Assembly: GCA_902794005.1 (NCBI GenBank)
Contig: CADBFO010000012.1
Span: 1 to 64,000 of the forward strand
Direction of reading: 5' to 3'
Source of the DNA: an uncultured Bacteroidia bacterium
GTDB taxonomy: Bacteria > Bacteroidota > Bacteroidia > Bacteroidales > UBA932
Length of the DNA stretch: 64,000 bases
Under the pieces are notes generated by a model that ran no database searches, was not told the origin of the DNA, and saw only the letters and a program-made list of their open reading frames with translations. Position 1 is the stretch's first letter, and each line of letters begins with the position of its first letter. The translations under genes and the position numbers were made by a program. Shown here piece after piece: positions 36,067 to 43,971 of this stretch.

Positions 36067-36630
36067 ATGCTTACTCTGTTCATAACGGCCGTTCTGGCTA
36101 CGCTGGTGCTCTATTTCTGGGCTCGCAAGGCCCTCCTGGAGAAACAACTTCTGCAGGAAAGGGAAGAAAACGAGCGCATCATGTCCGTTGCCGAAGACCT
36201 GCAGAAAAGACTGCAGGAGCAGCGGAAAGAGAGCACCGGCGGGCTCGGAATGGACATGCTGGACCGGCTGTGCGAACAGTACTACGTCTATGAGGGCACC
36301 GACAACCTTCAGCCCAGAATTCTGAAGGAAGTACGAAGCCTGGTGGAAGGGCTCCGCAGCGACCCCGCCGTCCAGCGCTCTTTGGAGCAGACGCTGAACG
36401 AAAAAAATGACCAGGTAATGGCCCGTTTGCGGGCCGATTTTCCCAAGTGGAAAGAGGAAGATTTCCTTCTTTACATTTTTACCGCTTCCGGCTTTTCAAG
36501 TACCACCATCTCCACGCTTTTGGAGAAGGACAAACCGTACATTTACAACCGAATTTATCGGCTCAAGGAAAGAATCAAAAACGCTGGTACAACACATAAA
36601 GACTTGTACCTTAGTTGTTTAGACAGCTGA
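36067..36630 (+). CDS. Membrane-anchored fragment of a Bacteroidetes TPR-type regulator
   Basis: A 187-residue protein with one transmembrane segment (residues 3-19), a charged coiled coil (LEKQLLQEREENERIMSVAE) and a C-terminal helix-turn-helix-like region (GFSSTTISTLLEKDKPYIYN, then RIYRLKERIKN). In Bacteroidetes this order normally forms the last third of longer proteins that start with a signal peptide and many TPR repeats outside the membrane. Those are absent: the gene begins at the membrane segment, 15 bases after glyS. It may be a real short version or a truncated remnant. A regulatory role is inferred from the helix-turn-helix-like part only. Confidence 0.6.
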   Translation: MLTLFITAVLATLVLYFWARKALLEKQLLQEREENERIMSVAEDLQKRLQEQRKESTGGLGMDMLDRLCEQYYVYEGTDNLQPRILKEVRSLVEGLRSDPAVQRSLEQTLNEKNDQVMARLRADFPKWKEEDFLLYIFTASGFSSTTISTLLEKDKPYIYNRIYRLKERIKNAGTTHKDLYLSCLDS

Positions 36631-36780
36631 TATAGTACGGGTTGGAAAAAGCCACAATTTTAGTGGTAAACAGCACATTACCCCCCTTCTGCGAGATTTT
36701 TGTAAAGAGAAAGCGCGGCAAGTGGCTGATAATCAAAAGATTACATGAGCGCCACTGCGAGATTCTTTTCCTTTATTTAT

Positions 36781-36811
36781 TTTGGTAATAAAAAATCGCG
36801 CATTATCTTTG
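36781..36811 (+). promoter_or_regulatory. Promoter of the tonB gene (TTTG-N19-TATCTTTG)
   Basis: Best promoter in the window: -33 TTTG at 36781-36784, exactly 19 bases, -7 TATCTTTG at 36804-36811. Transcription would start near 36818, giving a leader of about 28 bases. Confidence 0.8.
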
Positions 36812-36845
36812 TATCAGCGAAAATCAACCACTAACATATTATAAC

Positions 36846-37538
36846 ATGGAAGTCAAAAAATCACCCAAAGCCAGCCTCGAGAACAAGAGATTGCTCTTCA
36901 CTGAGATCGGTCTTGTCGTTGCTCTGGGCATCGTCTATGGAGCCTTCAACTGGTCTTCCAAAGACGCTCAGGTAGCCGTCCTCGAAGACACCACCCAGGT
37001 GCTTGTCGAAGAAGAGATGGTTGCCATTCAGAACGAGCTTCCCCCGCCCCCGCCGGAGGCTCCGTCCATCCCCGTCCTGTCCGACCAGATTGACATCGTG
37101 GACGATGACATCAAGTTGGACGACGACCTGTTCATGAACCTGGAAGACAACAACCAGGCCGTGGAAATCCAGGATTACAAAGAGGCCGTGGTGACTGAAG
37201 AGGAAGTGGAAGAGGAAGCCATTCCGTTCCAGCTCGTGGAAACCAAGCCTTCCTTCAACGGTGGAGACGCCAACGAGTTCTCCAAGTGGGTGAACGCCAA
37301 GCTCGTCTATCCCGAAATTGCCAAGGAGAACGGTGTGCAGGGCCGTGTAACCCTCCAGTTCACCGTAGAGGCCGACGGCCGCGTGACCAACGTGAAGGTT
37401 CTCCGTGGCGTTGACGAGTCCCTGGACAAGGAAGCAGTCCGCGTCGTTTCCAGCTCCCCCAAGTGGAAGCCCGGCAAGCAGCGTGACCGCGCCGTAAAGG
37501 TAACCTACACCTTCCCGGTAATCTTCCAGCTCCGCTAA
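36846..37538 (+). CDS. tonB: TonB energy-transducing protein
   Basis: A 230-residue inner membrane protein that passes proton-motive energy to outer membrane receptors, of which this window encodes three. One N-terminal membrane segment (about 17-35), a proline-rich stretch (ELPPPPPEAPSIPVLSDQ), a long acidic linker, and the C-terminal TonB domain (SKWVNAKLVYPEIAKENGVQ, RVTLQFTVEADGRVTNVKVL, PKWKPGKQRDRAVKVTYTFP). Complete. It has its own consensus promoter and a clean terminator, so it is a single-gene unit. ExbB/ExbD are not nearby. Confidence 0.92.
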   Translation: MEVKKSPKASLENKRLLFTEIGLVVALGIVYGAFNWSSKDAQVAVLEDTTQVLVEEEMVAIQNELPPPPPEAPSIPVLSDQIDIVDDDIKLDDDLFMNLEDNNQAVEIQDYKEAVVTEEEVEEEAIPFQLVETKPSFNGGDANEFSKWVNAKLVYPEIAKENGVQGRVTLQFTVEADGRVTNVKVLRGVDESLDKEAVRVVSSSPKWKPGKQRDRAVKVTYTFPVIFQLR

Positions 37539-37556
37539 GGCAAAGCGCATAAAAAT

Positions 37557-37589
37557 AGGCTGTACCCCAAAAGGATACAGCCTTTTTTT
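37557..37589 (+). terminator. Rho-independent terminator of tonB
   Basis: AGGCTGTACC and GGATACAGCCT form the stem around CCAAAA, followed by seven T. The stem-loop is textbook and may also serve the convergent DUF4857 gene. Confidence 0.85.
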
Positions 37590-37604
37590 GTGCCTTGCGG
37601 GAGC

Positions 37605-38627
37605 CTAAAGGGACAGCCGGGGCTTTACCCATCCGTCGTCGGAAGAGGTGAAGCGAAGCCCCGGGAAAGACCTGTCGCGGGGGTAAGGGCGGCTCAGCGT
37701 ATCCACCAGGGTGAAATCGTCGCTGCGGAGCGCCCAGAAGCGCTCACCCTTGTCGGTGGATGTTTTCACCGTGTAGTAGAACAGGTCTCCCACCACCATC
37801 AGGCTTTCCTTCTCCGGTGTAAAACGAACCTCCGTAGGGACGACGTGCCCGTCCGGGAGAAGGATATGGAGGCGGTTTTCCGCGCTCACCAGATAGCCCA
37901 GGGTGGCTCGGTTCTCAAATTCGGTAATCATCACGAACTTGAGGCCCAGGCCGTCGGCCTCCGGGAAATGGCGCACGGTGACGGTGTCGTTCACCTGCTT
38001 GAGCTGGTAGAGTTTGTCCTGCGCATCGGTTACCAGGTAACCTTCGTCATAGGCTTTGCGGTTGCTGGGATTGCCGTTGAAAAGCCGGGCCGGATACACA
38101 AAGCCCTGCTTTCTGAGCGCGTCATTGAAGAGGGCCGATTTCTGCTCCCGGACCTCGTTGGTGGCCATTTTCACGATGTCGATGCTGTGGGAGCGGCTCA
38201 CCAGCGCATCTTCCGGGTCTTTGAGCTCCAGGCGTTCGGGAACGCTCTCCATCAGAAGATGTACGGGCGGCAGCGTGCGGTTGATGTCTTTGGGGTCGGC
38301 CGAGGCGAAAACGGCGTTGCGTTCAATTTCTTCCAGGCTTATCCGCCGGCCTTCCAGGGTGTCCGGCAGGGCGCCGCGCGAGGCCAGCACGGAGGCGTAG
38401 AACATGGGCTGGGCCTCGTCGCCGTGGATGTTTCCCTTTGTGTCCACGAACTGGAAACCCCGTCCTTCGCTGCGGTCCAGCGAGGCAAAATCGTGCAGGG
38501 TGCAGCTGTACAGCGTAAAAGCCGCGTGGTAAGGCTTCAGGGTAATCAGGTTATACAGCCAGGGGACCACCCAGAAGAAAAGGGCGGCACAGGAGGCGAT
38601 GAGAAAGATTTTTCCGTAGTTTTTCAT
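37605..38627 (-). CDS. DUF4857-family membrane-anchored protein
   Basis: A 340-residue protein with one N-terminal membrane segment (about 7-27) and a large beta-rich extracytoplasmic part (SLDRSEGRGFQFVDTKG, LVTDAQDKLYQLKQVNDTVT, SYPR-type ending). It matches the Bacteroidetes DUF4857 family, which usually lies in an operon with an ABC ATPase and permease of unknown cargo. Here only the fused remnant of those two remains, 6 bases upstream, so the gene may have lost its partners. Role unknown. Confidence 0.65.
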   Translation of the reverse strand: MKNYGKIFLIASCAALFFWVVPWLYNLITLKPYHAAFTLYSCTLHDFASLDRSEGRGFQFVDTKGNIHGDEAQPMFYASVLASRGALPDTLEGRRISLEEIERNAVFASADPKDINRTLPPVHLLMESVPERLELKDPEDALVSRSHSIDIVKMATNEVREQKSALFNDALRKQGFVYPARLFNGNPSNRKAYDEGYLVTDAQDKLYQLKQVNDTVTVRHFPEADGLGLKFVMITEFENRATLGYLVSAENRLHILLPDGHVVPTEVRFTPEKESLMVVGDLFYYTVKTSTDKGERFWALRSDDFTLVDTLSRPYPRDRSFPGLRFTSSDDGWVKPRLSL

Positions 38628-38633
38628 GGCTGT

Positions 38634-39200
38634 CTAATCTTGAAGTCCTTCTTTGAAACGGGCCACTCCGGAGAAAAGAAGACCGCCGGAGAGCAGTACA
38701 TACACAAACATCCAGGGGAAAAAGCCATTGTAGGCCTCCGGAACACCGGAAAGGAACATCAGGCGCAGGGCCCCTGCGGCCACCAGCAGCAGCACCACCC
38801 GCATGCGCCAGGTGGGCTCCAGGCACAGGGCCGATGTAAAAAGGTATGCCGCCCATCCGGCCAGGTACCAGACCGCCATGGTCCGGAGAATGTGGGTTAC
38901 CAGCTCGGCCGGGACCCAAGTTCCCATGGCCCAGGCGCTTGCAAGGGCCTGCAGGCCAAAGAGGACGGTGAGGGCCACCAGGCCGTAAACGGTAATCATG
39001 GCCAGCATGCCGGTCTGGCTGTAGGGCAGGTGCAGGGTGAGTTTGAGGCGCTTGCGCTGGATTTCCGGAATCCATTGCGAGAGGGCCAGCAGGGCGCCCG
39101 CGATGCGACCCGGCTCCACCGTAAAATTCAGGTCCTCGTAGATCTTGCGCTTTCCGTAAAAATGCGTCAGATGCTCGCAGGAAATAACAGGTTCTTGCAT
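38634..39200 (-). CDS. Chimera: ABC ATPase N-terminus fused to ABC permease C-terminus
   Basis: Residues 1-33 (EPVISCEHLTHFYGKRKIYE, NFTVEPGRI) are the start of an ABC transporter ATPase up to the strand that should run into the Walker A loop. Instead, from about residue 34 the protein continues as a multi-span membrane protein (LALSQWIPEIQRKRLKLTLH, then four or five hydrophobic helices). That is the C-terminal part of an ABC permease of the kind found with DUF4857. Walker A, signature and Walker B are all absent. The joint is in frame near base 39100. It probably cannot work as a transporter. I start at 39200 (MQEPVISCEH); 39224 is an in-frame alternative that overlaps the promoter box. Confidence 0.7.
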   Translation of the reverse strand: MQEPVISCEHLTHFYGKRKIYEDLNFTVEPGRIAGALLALSQWIPEIQRKRLKLTLHLPYSQTGMLAMITVYGLVALTVLFGLQALASAWAMGTWVPAELVTHILRTMAVWYLAGWAAYLFTSALCLEPTWRMRVVLLLVAAGALRLMFLSGVPEAYNGFFPWMFVYVLLSGGLLFSGVARFKEGLQD

Positions 39201-39221
39201 ACGCGTGCTTTTAAAGGACTG

Positions 39222-39229
39222 CAAAGGTA
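39222..39229 (-). promoter_or_regulatory. Promoter -7 box (TACCTTTG, minus) for the ABC/DUF4857 unit
   Basis: Minus-strand TAnnTTTG box 21 bases before the ATG at 39200, facing away from the box at 39323-39330. Confidence 0.5.
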
Positions 39230-39254
39230 GTTTATAAGCGCTTTCGTTCCTTTA

Positions 39255-39330
39255 ACAACAAATAGTCATTTCGGCCGGAACGATCCCCAAAAATAGGGAT
39301 TTTCCAGCCTGTTCCGACGCGCTACCTTTG
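39255..39330 (+). promoter_or_regulatory. Divergent control region and TonB receptor promoter
   Basis: Between two diverging promoter boxes lie nested palindromes: GGAAC (39276-39280) with GTTCC (39311-39315) outside, and ATCCCC with GGGAT around CAAAAATA (39282-39300) inside. The plus -7 box is TACCTTTG at 39323-39330. The symmetry suggests an operator for both units; the regulator is unknown. Confidence 0.35.
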
Positions 39331-39349
39331 CACTCCACATTGAAAAACC

Positions 39350-42070
39350 ATGACTGCAAAACACCATCATACTGTGGTGCTCGCCCTCCTGCTTGGCTGC
39401 TTGGCTGCGGCGGGGCAGGAAGTTTTTTCCGGAACGGTGAAAGATGCGTCCACCGGAGCGCCCATTCCCGGCGCAGCGGTCACCCAGGGAAAAAACTGGG
39501 CCTTAACGGACTCTCAGGGCTCTTTTTTGCTGAAAACCCGCGAAAATACGCCCATCACCATCTCGTCCATGGGGTACAAGCCGCTCCGGGCAGCCCTTGT
39601 AAACGGGGGCACCTACCGCCTCAAGCAGGATATTTTATCCCTCCGCGAGGTTGTTGTCACCGCCCAGGAAAACCGCGGCCTCACTTCCTCTTCAAAGATC
39701 GGGGCCGACGCCATCGCCCACATCCAGCCCTCCAGCATCGCCGACATCCTGGAGCTCCTTCCGGGGGGATCCTCCAGCAATCCGGCCCTGGGAACCCCGC
39801 AAATCGTGAACCTGCGGGCCGCGGGTTCCCTGTCGTCGGACTATGCCACATCGGCCCTGGGAACGCAGTTTTCCATTGACGGAAAGCCCCTGGGGAACAA
39901 CGCCAACCTGCAATACACCCCGGCCTGGAGCAATCTGGGCTCCCATTATGTGAACCTGGGAACCGACATGCGCACCATCGGCACGGAAGACATCGAAACC
40001 GTGGACGTGGTGCGCGGCATCGCTTCCGTGGAGCATGGAGACCTCACCAGCGGCCTCATCCAAATCAAGCGGATCAAGGGCGGAAACGACCTCCGGGCCC
40101 GTTTCAAGAGCGATATGACCTCCAAGCTGGTCTATGCCGGCAAGGGCTGGGAATGGGGCGGAAAAGAGCGCCGCACCCTCAATGCCAGCGTCAATTTCCT
40201 GGATGCCCGCTCCGATCCCCGCAACGTCCGCCAGAACTACAAACGCCTCACCGGCAGCCTCCGCGGCGGCCGCAGCTGGGCAAAGGGAGAAAGCTTCATC
40301 CACAGCCTCAACGGCAGCTTCGACTACACCGGCTCCTTCGACGACCGCAAAAGCGACCAGGATATCGACGAGGTGGACGGCATTCCGGCCGAAACCTACC
40401 GTTCCTCCTACAACCGCTTCCAGCTGGGGGCCGACTACACCCTCCAGGCCAAGGACGACGAGTCCTTCTTCCGCACCCTCAGCGTCAACGCCTCCCTCAG
40501 TTACCAGCGCGACCTCATCGACCGCTGGAAAAACGTTATCCTGTCGTCTGAAACGCCCATTTCCGTCTCCCGGGAGCCCGGCGAATTCGACGCTGTCATC
40601 GTCCCCACGCGTTACGAAGCCACCCTCCAGGTGGACGGAAGGCCGCTGTACGCCTTCGTGAACGCCGTGGCCCGTTTCCGGAAAGGCATCCACCGCCTCA
40701 AGGCCGGGGCCGAGTGGAACTTCGACAAAAACTTGGGCCAGGGAACGATTTTCGACATCACGCGCCCGCTGTCCACCACCATGAGCTCGCGCCCGCGTGC
40801 CTATTATGACATCCCGGCCGACAGCCAGCTGGCCCTTTTCGCAGAGGAGAACGTCCGCTTCCCGCTGGGTCCCTTCACCCTGGAAGGCGCTGTGGGCCTG
40901 AGAATGTCCATGCTCCTGGGGGCCGACAAAACCTACGCCATCCAGGCCAAGCCCTACCTGGATCCCCGCGCCAATCTCCGCCTGGAGATGCCCCAGGCCT
41001 TTCTTTGGGGCTACAAGCTGGAAAGCGGCCTCTACGGCGGCGTGGGCCTTCACAGCAAGTTTCCCACCATGGAGATGCTATACCCGGAAACCATCTATTC
41101 CGACAAGCTCCAGATGAACTACTGGCCCACCGAACGGGAACTCCGCCGCATCAACATGCTCGTTTATACCATCGACCCGACCAACCGCTCGCTGGACGCC
41201 GCCCGCAACCTGAAATGGGAAATCGGGGCCGATGCCTCCTGGAACGGCTGGACGCTGTCCGTGGACTATTTCGTGGAGGACATGACCTCCGGCTTCCGCG
41301 GCGGCAGCGAATACAGGCAGCTCATTTCCAAGGACTACAACGAGCAGGCCATCGACAAGAGCACCCTCACCGGCCCGCCTTCCCTGGAAACCACCCCGTA
41401 CGTGCCGGACACCACCCTGGTGGCCTACGGCCTCACCACCAACGGAAGCCGCACCCTCAAAAAAGGTGTCGAATACACCCTGTCCACGGGCCGCATTCCG
41501 GTGGTGAACACCCGCCTCACGGTAAACGGAGCCTGGTTCCTCACGCAGTACATGAACAGCCAGCCGGAATACGAGCGCCCCTCCTCCGTCATCAACGGCA
41601 AGCCGTACCCCTACATCGGCATTTACGAAAAGAACGACAGCTATCTGTACGAGTCGTTCAACACCAACTTCCTGTTCGACACGCAGGTGCCGCGGCTCGG
41701 CCTCATTTTCTCCACCTCCTTCCAGTGCACCTGGTTCACCGGCCAGCAGACCATGGCCGACGATTCCCGCCCCGTGGCCTACCTGGACAAAAACCTCCGG
41801 CGGCACCCTTATACCGACGCTTCCGATGCCGACGGCATCCTGCACCAGATGGTGCGCGTGTTCTCCGGCGCACTGCTGGATTACCGCCGCATCCCCTTTT
41901 ATATGAATGTCAACCTCAAAGCCACCAAGAAGCTGTTCCGGGACAAGGCCACGGTGTCCCTTTTCGTGAACCGGCTTTTTACCGTGGCGCCCGACTACGA
42001 GGTGAACGGTGTGGTGAAACGCCGCTCCGGCACCCCTTACTTCGGCATGGAACTGATGCTTAACTTATGA
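39350..42070 (+). CDS. TonB-dependent outer membrane receptor of DUF4876 locus
   Basis: A 906-residue outer membrane receptor. Signal peptide about 1-22, carboxypeptidase-like domain (FSGTVKDASTGAPIPGAAVT), short linker with LREVVVTAQENRGLTSSSKI (TonB box region), plug (SIADILELLPGGSSSNPALG, DIETVDVVRGIASVEHGDLT), and barrel. It has no SusD partner. It heads an operon with a small lipoprotein, a barrel protein and a BACON/DUF4876 lipoprotein, a set that recurs in gut Bacteroidales. The ligand is unknown. The start at 39350 follows a TACCTTTG box by 19 bases. Confidence 0.9.
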   Translation: MTAKHHHTVVLALLLGCLAAAGQEVFSGTVKDASTGAPIPGAAVTQGKNWALTDSQGSFLLKTRENTPITISSMGYKPLRAALVNGGTYRLKQDILSLREVVVTAQENRGLTSSSKIGADAIAHIQPSSIADILELLPGGSSSNPALGTPQIVNLRAAGSLSSDYATSALGTQFSIDGKPLGNNANLQYTPAWSNLGSHYVNLGTDMRTIGTEDIETVDVVRGIASVEHGDLTSGLIQIKRIKGGNDLRARFKSDMTSKLVYAGKGWEWGGKERRTLNASVNFLDARSDPRNVRQNYKRLTGSLRGGRSWAKGESFIHSLNGSFDYTGSFDDRKSDQDIDEVDGIPAETYRSSYNRFQLGADYTLQAKDDESFFRTLSVNASLSYQRDLIDRWKNVILSSETPISVSREPGEFDAVIVPTRYEATLQVDGRPLYAFVNAVARFRKGIHRLKAGAEWNFDKNLGQGTIFDITRPLSTTMSSRPRAYYDIPADSQLALFAEENVRFPLGPFTLEGAVGLRMSMLLGADKTYAIQAKPYLDPRANLRLEMPQAFLWGYKLESGLYGGVGLHSKFPTMEMLYPETIYSDKLQMNYWPTERELRRINMLVYTIDPTNRSLDAARNLKWEIGADASWNGWTLSVDYFVEDMTSGFRGGSEYRQLISKDYNEQAIDKSTLTGPPSLETTPYVPDTTLVAYGLTTNGSRTLKKGVEYTLSTGRIPVVNTRLTVNGAWFLTQYMNSQPEYERPSSVINGKPYPYIGIYEKNDSYLYESFNTNFLFDTQVPRLGLIFSTSFQCTWFTGQQTMADDSRPVAYLDKNLRRHPYTDASDADGILHQMVRVFSGALLDYRRIPFYMNVNLKATKKLFRDKATVSLFVNRLFTVAPDYEVNGVVKRRSGTPYFGMELMLNL

Positions 42071-42459
42071 GATACAAACTTCTCATAATCAGCCTTTTGG
42101 CTCTTCTCGGCGGCTGCACCAAGCCTGCCGTGGACAAGCTGCACTGCCAGCTCAGCCTGCAGGCCGTTCTCCCGGACGGCCGCCAGGCCGTGTCCATCGC
42201 CGTGGACCCGGCCCTTCCCGGCAACCAGCTGCGCAACCTCAATACCGGCATGTCCTATCCCTTCCCCACCTTCGTGAACAACCAGGCCCGCCTGCAGATA
42301 CAGAAAGGCGTGTATGTCATCTCCTTCGACGGAGACGCCCTTTTTGCCGACGGCAGCCGCGCCACGGTCCGTTTCTCGGCCTTCGGCACGCCCGCCACGG
42401 CCGTGAACATCCTGGAAGACGATCAGGTCCTGGAACTTAAACTCACCGTCCTCAGATGA
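42067..42459 (+). CDS. Small lipoprotein of the DUF4876 locus
   Basis: A 130-residue predicted lipoprotein (lipobox ALLGGC, cysteine near residue 17). The rest looks like one Ig-like beta-sandwich domain (PDGRQAVSIAVDPALPGNQL, then QIQKGVYVISFDGDALFADG), similar in wording to the first domain of some DUF4876 proteins. The start overlaps the receptor stop by four bases and its stop overlaps the next start, so translation of all three is coupled. It may be a surface binding part of the transport system. Confidence 0.65.
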   Translation: MRYKLLIISLLALLGGCTKPAVDKLHCQLSLQAVLPDGRQAVSIAVDPALPGNQLRNLNTGMSYPFPTFVNNQARLQIQKGVYVISFDGDALFADGSRATVRFSAFGTPATAVNILEDDQVLELKLTVLR

Positions 42460-43958
42460 TGACAGGCCTTCTTATATCGCTTTCCCTGCTGCTGCCCGCC
42501 ACGGACAGCCTTTCGGCCGTGCAGCGCAGTTACGCCCGCGGCGAGAAGGTGCGGGTGAGCGAAGGCGGGAGCGCCGCCGCCTATCTCTTCGGCCCCGACG
42601 CCACTTACACCGCTGCGGCCGCCTCCTGGAACTACGGCAACGACCTTTCGCCCCTTGTGCGGGAAGAGGGCCGGGGCCTCAGCGAAGGGCGGATCGATAT
42701 CGGCATCCTGGTGCGCCTGGACTCGCTTTCGGCCGTGCGCGGCAAGGTCCGTTATGCCAACGGCGTCAAGCGCGGCGTCCTGTGGAACAGTTCTTCGGAC
42801 TATTCTACGCTGTATCCGTACGTGATGGCCGACACGGTGGGCGGAGACCTCCGGAAGGAGGAATATGTCTTCTCCGGCGGCTATACGGCCCGCCGGGGCC
42901 GGTTCCACTGGGGCGCCGAGGGCGCTTACCGGGCCCTCCACGAATACCGCCAGGCCGACCCCCGTCCCCGCAACATCGTTTCCGACCTCGCTGTCACCGC
43001 CTCGGCCGGATGGCGCCCCGTGCCGGGCTATGTGCTGGATGCCAGCCTGGCCTACCGCCGCTACAGCCAGACCCAGACCATGAGCTTTCTCAACGAGCGG
43101 GGCAAAAACACGGCCATTCTGCATCTCACGGGCCTCGGAAGCCATTTTGCCCGTTTCAGCGGCGCCACCGACACCAATATGAACACCCGCTATACCGGAA
43201 ACGGCATCAGCGTGGCGGCCGCCTGGATTCCGCTGCGGGAAAGCGGTTGGAACGCGGCGGCTTCCTACAGCCTGCTGGAGATTGTCCACTATCTGCCCCT
43301 GCCCAATCAGACCGAAATTCCTTATACGGAATTATATACAAGAGAGGCCGACGTCCGGGTCCAGTACCTTTCCCGCAGCGGGGAGCTCGCCTGGAAAGCC
43401 GGCGGCTTCGCCCGCTTCCAGTGGCGCATCGGCCAGGAAAACATCCTGGACAATGGTGCCGCCGGATACATCCGGGAGCTGGCCCGGGCCGAGATGTTCC
43501 GCAGCGGCACCCTGGCCGCCGGACTGGACGGCCTGCTTCAGTGGCGGCGATGCTGGAGTCTGGAGGCCCGCGCCGTCTATACCCGTAACGAAGAGAATTA
43601 CGCCTACCCGCTGCGCTCCCTGGCCCATTCCGGGCTCCGGGCCGCCCTGGACGCCGGCTACCGTCGCCAGAGGGGACTCTGGCACTGGAAAGCGGCCCTG
43701 GGCGGCGGCCTGTACCGGCCTTTTGCCGGCGGTCTCCGGATACCGGAGGAATATACCGATGTGCGCGTTGCCGCCTATTGGCAGGAACAGTATGCCCGAA
43801 TCTGCGCCGGCTCGTACGATGCGCATCTGCTGCTTTATGCCGAGCGCCAGCTCTCCGCCTGCCTGTCCCTTTATGCACAGGCTTCCGGCGGCGCCGGCTT
43901 TCCGACTGGCTTCGGATCGGCATTTTACAGCACCCTTTGTTTAGGAATAAATTTTTAA
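42456..43958 (+). CDS. DUF6850-like outer membrane beta-barrel protein
   Basis: A 500-residue exported protein (signal peptide about 1-20). Alternating aromatic and polar strands (ASLAYRRYSQTQTMSFLNER, YRRQRGLWHWKAALGGGLYR) and the end GSAFYSTLCLGINF with a C-terminal aromatic residue fit an outer membrane barrel. Its place between a TonB receptor and a DUF4876 lipoprotein corresponds to the DUF6850 family; the name is from memory of the locus layout, not a search. The role in transport is unknown. Confidence 0.65.
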   Translation: MMTGLLISLSLLLPATDSLSAVQRSYARGEKVRVSEGGSAAAYLFGPDATYTAAAASWNYGNDLSPLVREEGRGLSEGRIDIGILVRLDSLSAVRGKVRYANGVKRGVLWNSSSDYSTLYPYVMADTVGGDLRKEEYVFSGGYTARRGRFHWGAEGAYRALHEYRQADPRPRNIVSDLAVTASAGWRPVPGYVLDASLAYRRYSQTQTMSFLNERGKNTAILHLTGLGSHFARFSGATDTNMNTRYTGNGISVAAAWIPLRESGWNAAASYSLLEIVHYLPLPNQTEIPYTELYTREADVRVQYLSRSGELAWKAGGFARFQWRIGQENILDNGAAGYIRELARAEMFRSGTLAAGLDGLLQWRRCWSLEARAVYTRNEENYAYPLRSLAHSGLRAALDAGYRRQRGLWHWKAALGGGLYRPFAGGLRIPEEYTDVRVAAYWQEQYARICAGSYDAHLLLYAERQLSACLSLYAQASGGAGFPTGFGSAFYSTLCLGINF

Positions 43959-43971
43959 TACTTAACAGATT

